Position numbers and translations under genes: made by a program. Shown piece by piece: positions 1-11,794 of a DNA stretch of 64,000 bases. The stretch is from Pholis gunnellus (taxonomy: Eukaryota; Chordata; Actinopteri; Perciformes; Pholidae): the NCBI GenBank assembly GCA_910591455.2, contig OU342814.1:16859303-16923302 (forward strand), given 5' to 3'. Numbering within the stretch: the first letter of the stretch is position 1; every line of letters begins with the position of its first letter. The notes under the pieces were generated by a model. That model made no database searches and was not told the DNA's origin. It saw nothing but the letters and a program-made list of their open reading frames with translations.

Positions 1-1153
1 AATGTGCAAATGACAATTTTTTATTGAAATTAAGATAAGCTTTACTGTTGTTTCTGGATGTTACCATGAGGTGAAATTGACACATCGTTAAGCATTTGTG
101 TCAGGAAAAGTCAATGAGAGCTTCTAATCCATGATAATCCCTTTCCAGGAGGCGGCAGGATCATGATATTCCCCTTCTCTCAAAACGTAATCCACCCTCC
201 TTGAAACAATTTTGTTCAGTTAAAACTCAGTTGAAGGGCCGCAGTGCGTTTGAGCTCTTTGAATGAAGAATGTGGAAGCAAAGTACCAGATCAGTTAAAC
301 TGTTTCTATCCCATATTGATTTTCTGTCCACTAGGTGTGCACGTGTGTGTTTGGTTGGAAGTGTTTTTCACTCTAAAAAAGGAGAACAAAATGAGTTGCA
401 AATCCCATCAATAGCCACAACATTGTGTTCTTATTGTGGTTTAAAATAAAACTATATCATGATTAGTGATTGCTATATGATTAGCTCAGTGTTGACGTAA
501 GCCTTTTATATGATAACAAGAGTCTGGATTTAGTGTACGGCTATTTTAACTAGGTGTTGCAGTTATGAAATGAAGCATAATTCTGCAACTGCATCATGTA
601 TTTCTTGCCCAAATCTAGTCAGGAAGCGATTTTACCAGACAGTTATGGAGATACTGAAAGTTCCCAGAACAGCTGAGATGTTCTTCTTCGTTAACAATCT
701 CGAGACATTCCGGAACGTGGAGCATCCAACCAGTCATTTAGGAAATGTTTTTAGTGGAACACATGTAACCGCTATCATTAATAGCGGCTGCATTTCCATT
801 TCCATGTACCTGTTTAGGTATCTTGTGCCTGCTGGCTCACGGTCACGGCTCACTCGTGCTTAAATGAAACAAAACAGTTGATGATGTTGTTATCTGTGCG
901 TCTCCAGCTGGCACAAGTCTGAGTGTTTGCTGCGAAAAAGACTAATTAACAAAGCAGCCCTGCAGTCGGCAAATAATGAAGAGGTCTGCTAAATTATAAA
1001 TGGGAACAAAGGGCACCTGGGGAGACTCCCTCATGTAAAGGAGCGCTACTTTTTCGGGAGACCACATAATCTGGAGAAAATGAGTCCCTTCAGTGGGATC
1101 TCTGCTGTACGTCTCTCACTCTCATTTTTTTCTGGTGTGTGTGTTTGTGGCAG
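1..1153 (+). other. pgbd5: pgbd5 intron (3' part), no exon seen
   Basis: AT-rich sequence upstream of the penultimate pgbd5 exon. It ends in a usable acceptor (GTGTTTGTGGCAG at 1141-1153). A 97-codon open frame at 570-863 has no resemblance to PGBD5 and no splice context, so I treat it as chance. The upstream pgbd5 exons must lie before position 1. Confidence 0.7.
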
Positions 1154-1995
1154 GTATCATCATTAAGAGGAAAAGTGGGGAGATCCCATGTCCCTTGGCT
1201 GTTGAGGCCTTTGCGGCGCACCTCAGCTACATCTGCAAATATGACGACAAGTACAGCAAGTATGTACAACACAGCAAGTTGTCTCAAGACGACAACAATT
1301 ACCGTGTGATCTTTAACCTGCTTTCTCCACATTGTCAGCTAAATATTCAGCCATGCCTTTTAAAAAAATCTTTAAGATAACATTAAGCGAACGCTTTCTG
1401 TTCTCCAAGACAACAAACTCTTCCTGGCACCCCTCTCTCCAACTCTCACTCACATTTCCACCATTGTCTTTGGCAACAAGTCACCTCTCACGAGATTTTC
1501 ATGACGATACTTCTGTGAGGCTTAGTTAGACACAGTAATAAACAGACTGGATCGAGCGAAAGAGGTAAAGAAAAACCTTTTGAATTGCCCTGCAGCTTGT
1601 TTCGAGGCAGCTGTTTGCAGCACTCTTCCTCAATACTGGACCAATTTCAAACATTGTTGTACCCATTAGTCACTGAGACACAAAACATGGATAAATAAAG
1701 TCCAGGTTGAAAAACACAGAAGTCACACTCATAATATCATTTATGATAGAACATCTTTGTATAGAAACCCTGGAGTAAGTCGCTATTTTCCTCCCACAGG
1801 TACTTTATCTTCCATAAACCCAACAAGACCTGGCAGCAGGTGTTCTGGTTGAGCATCAGCATCGCCATCAACAACGCGTACATCCTCTACAAGATGTCTG
1901 ACGCCTACACAGTCAAACGATACAGCCGAGCGCAGTTTGGAGAGAGACTGGTCAAAGAGCTGCTGGATTTAGACGACTGCTCCCCCACACAGTGA
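1154..1995 (+). CDS. pgbd5: PiggyBac transposable element-derived protein 5, C-terminal end (last two exons)
   Basis: This is the 3' end of a vertebrate domesticated piggyBac transposase gene. Exon 1154-1259 encodes about 35 residues beginning (G)IIIKRKSGEIPCPLAVEA and ends before a GTATGT donor. The last exon, 1800-1995, follows a CTCCCACAG acceptor and reads KYFIFHKPNKTWQQVFW, then SIAINNAYILYKMSDAY, ending in DDCSPTQ and TGA. Human PGBD5, as I remember it, has VIIKRKSGEIPCPLAVEAF and ends in EDASPTH, so the match is nearly residue for residue. The segment is the end of the RNase H-like transposase fold. It holds no catalytic aspartates, so activity cannot be judged here. PGBD5 is a neuronally expressed nuclear protein derived from an ancient piggyBac insertion. 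The gene continues leftward out of the window, so this is a partial record and not a pseudogene. Confidence 0.93.
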
Positions 1996-4586
1996 GGACG
2001 AGGAGGAGGAAGAGGAGGACAGCCAGAGCGCAAAACATAACACACACACAAACACAATCCCCACAAATTCACACCTCACTACGGTTGTACAGACACTGCA
2101 GTCTGTGTCTATGTTATCATACTGAAGCAGTGCCAAGCCTGTGTCCCTCTTCCTCTAGTTGTTTTCCGTGGTACTGTAAATATTCATTAACACACGACTA
2201 GAGAATCATGAGCCATGGGACAGTTCACATGCCTCAACTGCAACTTCTAACCACATAGATTTACTAAGGATTTGTCAGCAGGAGCTATTTCACAAGCAGA
2301 CACGCAGGCGGGAACAATGAAACCGGGACAAATTCACCATTAAATGATGTCAGCTTCAAGTCTTAAGTCTTATCAAAGAGTGAAGGTATTGATATCAGCC
2401 TGAATCACCCGTGTTGAGTGTTCAAACTCGTACTCGTCAGGCTAAAAGGCTACATGTAGCTCGATATTTACAATCTGCAAAAACACCTGTGAGCCTGTAA
2501 CAAAAGCTTAGTAAACCAGGACAACCAGGTGTGTTCACACGCTGCATGCATAAAGAATCTGGATCGTGATGTTCTCTTGTTTGGTGTGAAAATGATTTTC
2601 GCTCCAGGTGGGTTTTGAAAATGTATGTGTGTGTGTGTGTGTGTATGTATTTATCAAGTGGAACTGCCATTTGTGTGTGCGACGTTGAGCCTGAGGACGT
2701 ACATTTACAGCTATTGTGAACCAGATGTGTCTTGTTGCTGCATTCTGTATTCACTAGAGGAAGACTGGCAGGTGCCGTAAAGCCACACACAGCAGTGTGC
2801 CACCAACTCACAGCCTCCCACTTCAAAAGAGCCAAGAAAGACTAAAAAAATGATTTTTTTAAAGCTAAATATTCATCACTAAAAAAGGACAATTAATGTT
2901 TTGCTGTATTTATTAAGGCTTAAACAAAACATTTAAAACTCAGCATGTGAGTGTTTTGATCAGATTTGACTGACCACATAAAGTAACAAACCACACAACT
3001 GTTTTATCTTAATTCAAGTATTTCGAAATCATGAAAACATAAACAAAAACATACATTTCTCATGGAAAAATGGGATTTGGCAGAAAAATGTTGCGCTCGT
3101 GTAGGATCACATCTCTCATAATAAGAAGCGGATTGAGAAAATGCCATTTAATCCGCAACCTACCTTTGTACCAACACTTTCAAAGGCGGATAAACTCATC
3201 TTATTTGTCTATTTTAGTACTCACGTAGTTAACTGTGCTTTGCAGAGAACAACAAGTTCAAAATCTCCTTGATTGAATGTTAACTAAGCCAGTGTTGCTC
3301 AGCAACGAGTACAATCTTGTAAGCGAGATGGCAGGGGATTGGAATAATGTTGCTTGGCAAGATTTGGTACAGGAAGTAAAAACGTACTCACTGGCGGCTT
3401 ATAAGATGTCCCAGAGAACCAAATGTTGCAACACATCTTAATGTAGACAAGGATTTGGGGCCCAAATCTCATCAGGAAGTCCAGAAAAATGAAACATGAT
3501 TTTATAACTGGATTGTTTCTATTAATGAGGACTTTTGCAAGAAATGCAACCTGTGGATATACTGACTATTATACATGTTTTTCAATCACATAATACCATC
3601 TCGTCTGAAATGGCAGATGTCTTGCCAAGTAACGGATTTAGACCTGCCACCTCTCGTCCAGCCAATGGAAGTGTGAGTGAAGAGGCGAGCGTTTGTCTGA
3701 TTAAAATGCACTTGCTGTCTTCAGACCATATAACCACACTGCTGTCTGTAGCTTTAATAAGGAGTCCACTTTGCTTTGCTTAACATGTTATGCAGTCAAC
3801 ATGTCATTGTCATGCTGGAATCCTACGTTACGTTACTTTTAAGTGAAAGGTTTTGATGTGTGCTTGCTCAATCCGCATGGTTCGATGTGTGAATACATAT
3901 TACAGTAAGATGGCGGTGGTCTTTACGCTGGCAGGACTCATGCACTTTCTCTCATCACAGTCTTGCACTTTGAGGAGAGTTGTTAAGTTAGCAACATGTT
4001 TACTAGATAATCCTTTTAGTTTTGAACCCAATGACACTGCTCTCGGAAAAAAATATGTCAATAAATTAATAAGTTCTGTAAATATACGTAGATAAATTAA
4101 ATGGATTATATAAAAAAAAGATGCCAATGAAATAAGATGGAAAAGTAATGACTATAACCAAAACAGAAAAGATTTCCACTATAGATTTAGAGTACAAGGT
4201 ACAGTATGTATGTGTATATTTTGTTTACAAATAACTGCACTGAGTGTGTGTCCATAATCACTGAGACTTAAGATTGTGATTTCTTTTTTTTTACTTTTTC
4301 ACTAATCCAAAGCATTGTTGTTGTCATTGTGGCACTTGTCGAAATGTGTTTAATGAATGTTCACCTCAAAGTAACAATGTTAACACCCTGTCATGTCATG
4401 TAGTTGTCAACTTGTGATTTTAACGTTGAATATTGACTAATTACACACACATTTGATGTGAAATTTGGTCGTAAGCTGGAGCCATTTTAGATATAATACA
4501 CCTTATTTATTTTACCAAGAGTGTTTTGTCTAGTCATGCCCAACTGTGCTGTGCCATAGACTGCATGTAAAGATGGATCACGTGGT

Positions 4587-4840
4587 TCAATTCTACTTAT
4601 TTAGCAGCTAGCTAATTCAGCTAGCTTGCTAATTCCACCGAGCGTTCATGCTACACTGGTTACAGAAAATGAGTTGTTGCCACTCATCCGGCGATAACGA
4701 TGTGCTTTCCTACGCCCCAAACAGAGTGTGTGGAAGAATCATTGAATTGTTAAATCCTACTCATTTGGTGGCTCACTAGTTAGCTAGCTAGCTTGGTAAT
4801 TCCACCATGCTTTCATGCTACACTGGTTACATAAATTGAG
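4587..4840. repeat. Diverged two-copy tandem duplication, period about 167 bp
   Basis: Copy 1 (about 4587-4672) and copy 2 (about 4749-4840) share GCTAGCTTG(C/G)TAATTCCACC and then TTCATGCTACACTGGTTACA. The unit contains clusters of GCTAGCTA-type palindromes. No gene is affected. Confidence 0.75.
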
Positions 4841-6844
4841 CTCACATGGGAGATGTTTTCCTCCAGAAATCTCTTTGGGCTTAGGCAACAAACCTAGTTG
4901 TTTAGGTTTAGGAAAGAATCATAAATAAACCCTTTCTGGCAGACAGCCCTGAAGGCAAACTTTTCCTCTGAGCAAAATGAACCGAACAGCCGAGGCAACG
5001 AGTACTGGCCAAACACAGCACAGACCAGGCGAAACACCCTTGTAAAAAAACAAACATTGCTGATCTCATAGTGTACTGACACACCCTGGAGTGTAGCAGC
5101 AAGGTGAGATGGTAACCCACTGGAGGTCAGAATTGTTCTCCACCTCAGAAGGCCCTGATGCAATATGTGTACCTGTAAGGCATGCTGTGGTCTGAGTAGG
5201 GGGCCTGGATGCAATCATCACTGAAGCAGAAATAGTCGAGGCAGGCTGAAAATGATAAAATCCAGCTCTTCAAAGCGAAATGACCCCCAGGCATGCGTCA
5301 CAAAATGGTGAAGTGCATATTTGTCACACAAACACCTTGCGATTGCCAAGGCTGTGTGGGACATCTGCAGAGGTTTTCTGTAGTGCTTATATCGCTCGGC
5401 TCAGAGCAAAAATGAGAAGAAATTATGCACCAGGGACTGTGCAAGGTCATGGTTACTTGGAAACAAATTATACATGAGTGTGAGAGGTAGAAAAAACAGT
5501 ACTATTTGAAGTTTTTCTGCCCATATTGTAAAATTGCTATCACCCCAACAGGGGATCCTCCCTTATAATGTTTTTTTTTTTTCATTTAGTTCAAAAGAGA
5601 GTTGAGTTTTAGAGCAAATAGATCAAACATGGCTTCATTTTAAACTCTCAGGTTGATACCTGAAGCGATTATTCTGTCCAGCCGGCTCTATTGATCAGCC
5701 ATGAATCAGATATTTCTATAGTGCCTTTTGCGTAAATGTTTCCTCTCATTGCAGAGGTTCAGTGTTGATGTCCTGAAATAGAGTTGATGTGAATGATTAG
5801 AACAGTTTACATTTAAAAAAAATGAATATGGTAAAATTCCTGTCCTGCATGGTGTGAATAATAGAAACTAGAGAAATAAATCTATCACCTCCGCAGTAGA
5901 GTAATGTTTTATGCAGCCCTGTGCCCTTGTTGCTGTGATGTTTCACCTCAAGTAATGTTTCACAAAAGTGGTGCCACTGGAGTCAACTCTACATCCTTTA
6001 ATATGATATTTTATCGCATCTCAAAAACATACATTTCCAAATAAAATGTCTTTTTAAATTAGGTAATTTTATTAATTATCCATAAAACGGTGGAAGAAAT
6101 TATTATTATTATTTAATTATTAAATTAAGGATTATTTTTGATGGGTAAACTACTATGTAGGAACCTAGTTTGTATCTTGGAGGAAAGAGCTGAGCCCCCC
6201 TAGAGTCAGAGCATCCCGTCTCCAAATATAGCCTTAAAACAAATTCTAACCACCAATATAAAGCCGAGGAGAAATGTCATTTTGATGGGCCTTGCTAGAG
6301 CAGCATGGAGTTTTTTCTCTCCATTTTCCACCTTGTCTCCTTTTACAGATAGCAGAGTCGTCTAATATCTTTCATTTATGCTCATTCGTTTGTGTCAGAT
6401 GTGCAAACGGGAGTAAACAAAGACAGATGGGAAGGAGCAAGGTGCTGCTCGGCCGCCATGACAGAAATATTTGTCTTTCATCCAGTTTTGTCAGTCAAAA
6501 GATTATCCCGAAATCAAAAAGATGCCATGAGATAAATCACCCTCACTGTATGTTTTGTGGTAACGCAATGCAGATGTTTGTGGTGTGCTGTGTGTGCCAG
6601 TTTGCCATCTCTGTACAGTCTGTCTGTGTTTGTATCCGGAGAGTGAGACAGTTGTCAGTAAAGGTATTTAATAATCTAAGTCATTATCTGTGGATGTGAT
6701 AAAGAATTTAAATGGCTGACCTCAGGGCTTCATAACTAACTGCTGTACAATATATTCACTTATTGAAATAGCATACTCTAAATGGACTTCTATAACCTTA
6801 TCAGGTGCTATCAAACCACTGTTCAAGTAATAGTAGAGTTAGAT

Positions 6845-6868
6845 TTGTTGTTGTTGTTGTTGTTGTTG
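6845..6868 (+). repeat. (TTG)n microsatellite
   Basis: About eight perfect TTG units. Read on the other strand they give a meaningless glutamine run in a chance open frame. Confidence 0.95.
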
Positions 6869-9272
6869 GAAGCTCAGCAACCAAACAATGAACACCAAGG
6901 CCGTATCACGTATTTCCGGATAAAATGTCAGAAATATTAATGTTACCAGCCACCCAAAGCAAACTTTGACTGTTGAAGTGGTAGAACTATTTCCCGTCAT
7001 ATGATTCTGGTTTGTGACGGTGGATGCAGGATGATGAGTACTGTGGGCTAAAGTGTTATCTAGTCTCACAGAAGCGCCAGAAGGATGTGTGTATGTGCAT
7101 GTAACGTTGGTTGGAATAATATGTGTAAAATAAATGGTGTACGCTGGACCAAACTTTCCTAAAAATGTGTATGGTGATGAGTTGAACAAGGTTGTCGTGT
7201 ATGTGTGTCTTCATTAAATCTCGCTACATGTGGGAGATTTGGAGAAGCTTATAATTCTGTTGGAAATCACCAGGATTCACAGATTCGTTCTCTTGATTTG
7301 AGTGCAGATCCTGTGTTTACTAAGACTCTATTATTAAAAGACGATACATTATACCTAATACATCATCTTTTCAATTTAGCTTTCAATTCAGTGAAGACAC
7401 ACTTGTTGGATTATTCTTTGGATTATTGGGGTGTGACAGAGGGCTGAACATTATGTTTTATTTATACAACACCCTCACCCCGAAAATCGCAAATTAATAT
7501 AACAGTATTGTTCTCTGCATATGGTAAAACACACTATTATGATCCACTAATCTGTTCATTTAGTATATATTAAATCTCACAGAAAAGGCTGAAATAACAT
7601 ATAATAATTTGGGAATAGGAAAAACACAACAGACGTTCCCTCAAAAGAAGTTACTACTACCATCATTTTACTTTCCTTTATTTGATACAATTATCCACTT
7701 GTAGACACACAAGATGCAAAACTTCTGTGTGAAATTAGTATTCTGTGCACAGCTGCTACTAAAAAGTCACAGAAACAGGTTTAAATGTTTCAAATGTGGG
7801 TGTGTTTGTTTTGATATGTGCTGGAGGCCTCTGAACCTGGAGAGCAGCTCTACTGTATGGTTGCCTGGTATGAAGCCCATCTAATGTTTCCCAAACCTCT
7901 GCTTGTGCTGAGATTTTTGCCTTCAGCACTTCAAGGATCCAAACCTGTAATTTAACTTACAAGGCCAACCTGGTAATCTGAGTATTTGTTACTAAATGGG
8001 GTTTGGTCCTAACGCCATTTCTCACCTTATTTGACCTATGAACTAAATTATAAAGGACCGGCTCCCTCTGTCACCTGCTGTCACACTCAGCTCCTACTCC
8101 TCCTGCCAAGGACTGATGTTGCTGTTAAGTGTGTGAATACACTTTCTACTTCTCTGTGAGTATTTTTCTTTTGGTTTGGATCAGCTGGGCTACATGTGGC
8201 TGACATTTTTTAAAGTTGTATGTAAACCTTGACAGCATTAACACTTAATATGTTCTGTCTCACTTCTACTTAAAGCTCTGTATATTTGCTAACCATTTTG
8301 CATACACAGTATCTAATAAATGTGTTCTGGTTTGGTACACCTGTCCTGCCCAGAGATGTATTGTGATTGTGAAAAGTATATCATGTGTTGGACTTGTGTT
8401 GCATGGAGAAACATGTTAATAAACACGAGATTTCAATATATTTAATGTAAAGGGACACTAAATAATTTGGAATCAGCAGTTTCATGAACAGGTTTGTGAC
8501 TCAGCTTACCAAAAAACACATTGTGTTATGAAGTGAAATAATACAGTAACTTGACCATCAAGATCAAATTACACTTTATTTGATTTTCAATGCAGCTTAG
8601 CAATAAATACACATCAACAACAGCAATAAGAACACACATGGCGTAAAGCCACCAATCATACAAAAGAAAACACAAAAAGCTGTTTATTTATCAGTTGCAA
8701 TATTAATTTTCTCTTCTGTTTTTTTGACTGGGAGGAAATGTGTTACAGGAGCTCACTGAAAAGGCTTGCTTATAACTGCTGGAGTGAAGATGATATGATA
8801 AGTTAGTGAAATGTTAGTGTAGTGAAAGCCATTAGTGAAAGCAATAATGTTGAAATTGATGGATTTATACTTCACCACCGAGATTGGCTTTTCCGTACTG
8901 TGTGGTGTAACATAGCAGCAAAAATGTAATGTGAGAAAAAAGCAGTAGAGGGCAGCAAATCATAATTGTCTGAGACACATTGTGTAAAATCCCTCTGACC
9001 ATCAGCTCATCGATCATACCACTGAGGGTAAATGGATTATAATTGGTCCAAGCAGCAAAGTGAGACTGTATAATGTAATTATTTTTGTGCCTTATTGATG
9101 ACGAGCTCCATAACGGACAGATCTCCTAAAACCAGGGGGCAACTTACGTCAACAGCAACATCCAGGAAGAGGTGGTTCGGCAAAAATAGTGGCATGTTAT
9201 CCCATCTGCAGAGCTCAAGAACCTTTGAGTGAAAATATTATTTCTGCCTCTGACTGTGTTCGGTGGAGCAAC

Positions 9273-9274
<2 letters not shown>

Positions 9275-9334
<60 letters not shown>
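9275..9334 (+). repeat. Compound (TG)n(GA)n microsatellite
   Basis: About 20 TG units run directly into about 10 GA units. Confidence 0.95.
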
Positions 9335-9845
9335 ATAAGTAAGTGATGGAGAATGAAGCAGGCCTGAAGGTAAACGTTATAATGATTTCTAAAGAACTAG
9401 AACCTGTGGAGAAGTTGCACAATAGAAAACATCAGCAGAGCCGCTGAGCTGCAGCTCGTCTTCAATGCTCACACAACCAGCACACAGCTCCCAGGGGCCG
9501 GACAGACACAGGAGGGGCCTGGTCAGTGGTGAGACAGACAGACAGACAGATTGAGTGTCATGCGTGAGGGGAAAATGGGCAGCAATACCGGCTGACACTG
9601 TAAATAGTTAATTAAATCTCATTTAATTGTTATAGTCTGGAGTGAGTTGAATTGATTTTGACACCTCTCGCATTATATGGATTCACTGCGTCCTGCCGAT
9701 AAAGCAGCTGCTGAACAAAAACGGAGACGGACAAAGAAAGAAGCAGACAGAGAGATGAACTGCAATTGAAATGCACTATCAGGATGTCACGCTGTAGCCA
9801 GTAGGGTGAGGTTCTGTCTCCTGTACAAGACTAATAAACAGCGGC

Positions 9846-10200
9846 GGAAGAAGAACTCAGATCTTACACACAAGTAAAAGCAGCAATATCACTGTGTAGA
9901 AATACTCTGTTACAAGTAAAAGTCCTTCATTCAAAAATTCTCAAGTACCAAAAGTAAACGTAGCATTCAGCATGAAGCACTCATGTCTCAGTATTTTCTT
10001 TAATGTCGCAGCTAGAGGTGATGCTAATTGTAAACAATATTATCACCTCATCGTTTTATTAGTTTATTGTGTTTTGTATTAAAAATCTAAATCTGCAAAG
10101 TAACAGATAAATGCAGTGGAGAAAAATGTACAATATTTGCCTCCAGAATGTATAAATGAATTAGGTCACATACAGGAACCTCAACATTGTACAGTCAGTG
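9846..10200. repeat. Dispersed teleost repeat, fragment
   Basis: The sequence has phrases such as AAATACTCTGTTACAAGTAA and AAAAGTCCTTCATTC. I recognise these from a very common fish dispersed repeat (AGTAAAAGT/TACAAGTAAAAGT family). A diverged, oppositely oriented relative lies at about 60040-60440 in this same window. Limits are approximate. Confidence 0.6.
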
Positions 10201-11460
10201 CTTGAATAAACAGATATCAGATGTGTTTATATTCACTTGTTTCAATGTCCCGACACTCTTTTCTAAAATAAATCCTGAAACTAAAGAAACTGCTCCAAAT
10301 ACAAGTGAAGAAATGTACTATTTACTGGGAAATACTCCCAGTAAAAGGTCAAAACTCAGGCAACGACTGTAGTGTAAAGTACAGCTTTACTGTTTTGTGA
10401 GACCAACACGAATCAGCTTGTAGCCTTTATCAAGCTCATCTATCATCCCGACATGAAGACAGAAAACTGTAATCAAAGAGTGCAATATAATATGTATTTT
10501 ACAGTCACTGCTATATCAGTTCATCAACACCCATAAACAAACCCCCTCCATGCAAACAACACTCAAGACGTTCCTTCAGAGAATTGTAAAAGTCATCTGA
10601 AATAAACTGTAAAAGCAGACTAACAATGGTGTTTTGTGAGAAATGTCTTTCACAAGTTTATAACCTCTGTCTCCACAATGTCTGGAGTCTCCACCCACCC
10701 TATGTGTGCAAGGTTAGGATGTTCGCAGCCCACACACTTTCAATCAAGCTCTTAACCCTGCACACACATACACACCTCTACGGCTATCATTATGTTGTAA
10801 TCAGTGGTCTTAGTGACACCGGGATAATGATTATATTTATGGTTTTTCTTTTGATATCTTGCTTCGGGAGGTCAATGCCGTGTCATTATCTGTGGGAAGA
10901 TGCATCATTGTTCGCAATCCTCTGTTTTTGGGAAGAGTGAAATGACATAAAAGCCTCTTTTATCAACATGACGTTTTTTTGTTTTTGTTTGGTGTTGTTT
11001 GGGTGGTTATGTATTTATTAGTCAAAGAAATGAGCTGATTCTAGATGATGTGCAATGATTAACCACTTCAGTCTGTACGTTTCTATTTACACTATGGCTG
11101 TGGCCCTGTTGCAACACTGTCACACGTGCCTCGAGAAGAATTGTTTTGAAAATGACAGCCACTCATTTGGACATGAAATATGATTTCACGAACACAGCCC
11201 TTTAGAAACCTGTCCAGATAAGGCCGTGTGTGGACTTTTGACACAGGCAGGGTTAACGCTAATTACTTCTCTATAATAATGAGTTCTTCTTAACACAGAG
11301 GTGTCGAGAAACTCTGCAGACTGCGTGTAGTCGTTTTCCAGTCAGGTGCCATGTGTGTGCTTGTGTGTGTGTGTGTGCGTGTGTGTGAGGGGATCTAACG
11401 TCTCTCTGCCATGTTTCCTGGTGGCTGCTCACCATGACTCACCATGTTTTCTGTGCATGA

Positions 11461-11461
11461 G

Positions 11462-11540
<79 letters not shown>

Positions 11541-11557
11541 GAGATAGAGAGATAGAG

Positions 11558-11626
<69 letters not shown>
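11461..11626 (+). repeat. (GATA)n microsatellite with internal GAGATA interruption
   Basis: About 40 GATA units over 166 bp, interrupted near 11539-11562 by GAGATAGA units. Open reading through it on the - strand gives an artefactual YLSI repeat protein. Confidence 0.97.
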
Positions 11627-11628
<2 letters not shown>

Positions 11629-11695
11629 TCCATGGACGTCTTAAAAGATGCCAGACTGACCATTGCTTTCTCATGAAGACAATGGCTCCCAGCTG

Positions 11696-11698
<3 letters not shown>

Positions 11699-11786
<88 letters not shown>

Positions 11787-11794
11787 GTGTGTGT
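11699..11794 (+). repeat. Long (TG)n microsatellite
   Basis: About 47 TG units with one slip near 11786. It lies only 73 bp from the (GATA)n array, making a compound, probably polymorphic locus. Confidence 0.97.

Larger units (their letters stand above)
1996..8400. other. pgbd5 3' flank / possible long 3' UTR and intergenic DNA
   Basis: No coding exon is convincing here. The 5' part must hold the pgbd5 3' UTR, but the end cannot be fixed. AATAAA hexamers on the + strand occur at 4060-4065, 5875-5880 and 8315-8320, and the sequence does not single one out. The rest is AT-rich DNA with short (TG)n at about 2626-2644, (TTG)n at 6845-6868 and a diverged tandem duplication at 4587-4840. Open frames here are 60-135 codons long and lack family resemblance. 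Confidence 0.6.

Noticed and set aside
6292..6699. 135-codon + strand frame with cysteines
   Set aside because: No family likeness and no exon signals. The DNA itself might be a conserved non-coding element, but that cannot be shown from one sequence.
8942..8956. CTCF-like CAGTAGAGGGCAGC
   Set aside because: A good core but an isolated short match in intergenic DNA. Such matches are common in fish repeats, and no gene context supports it.
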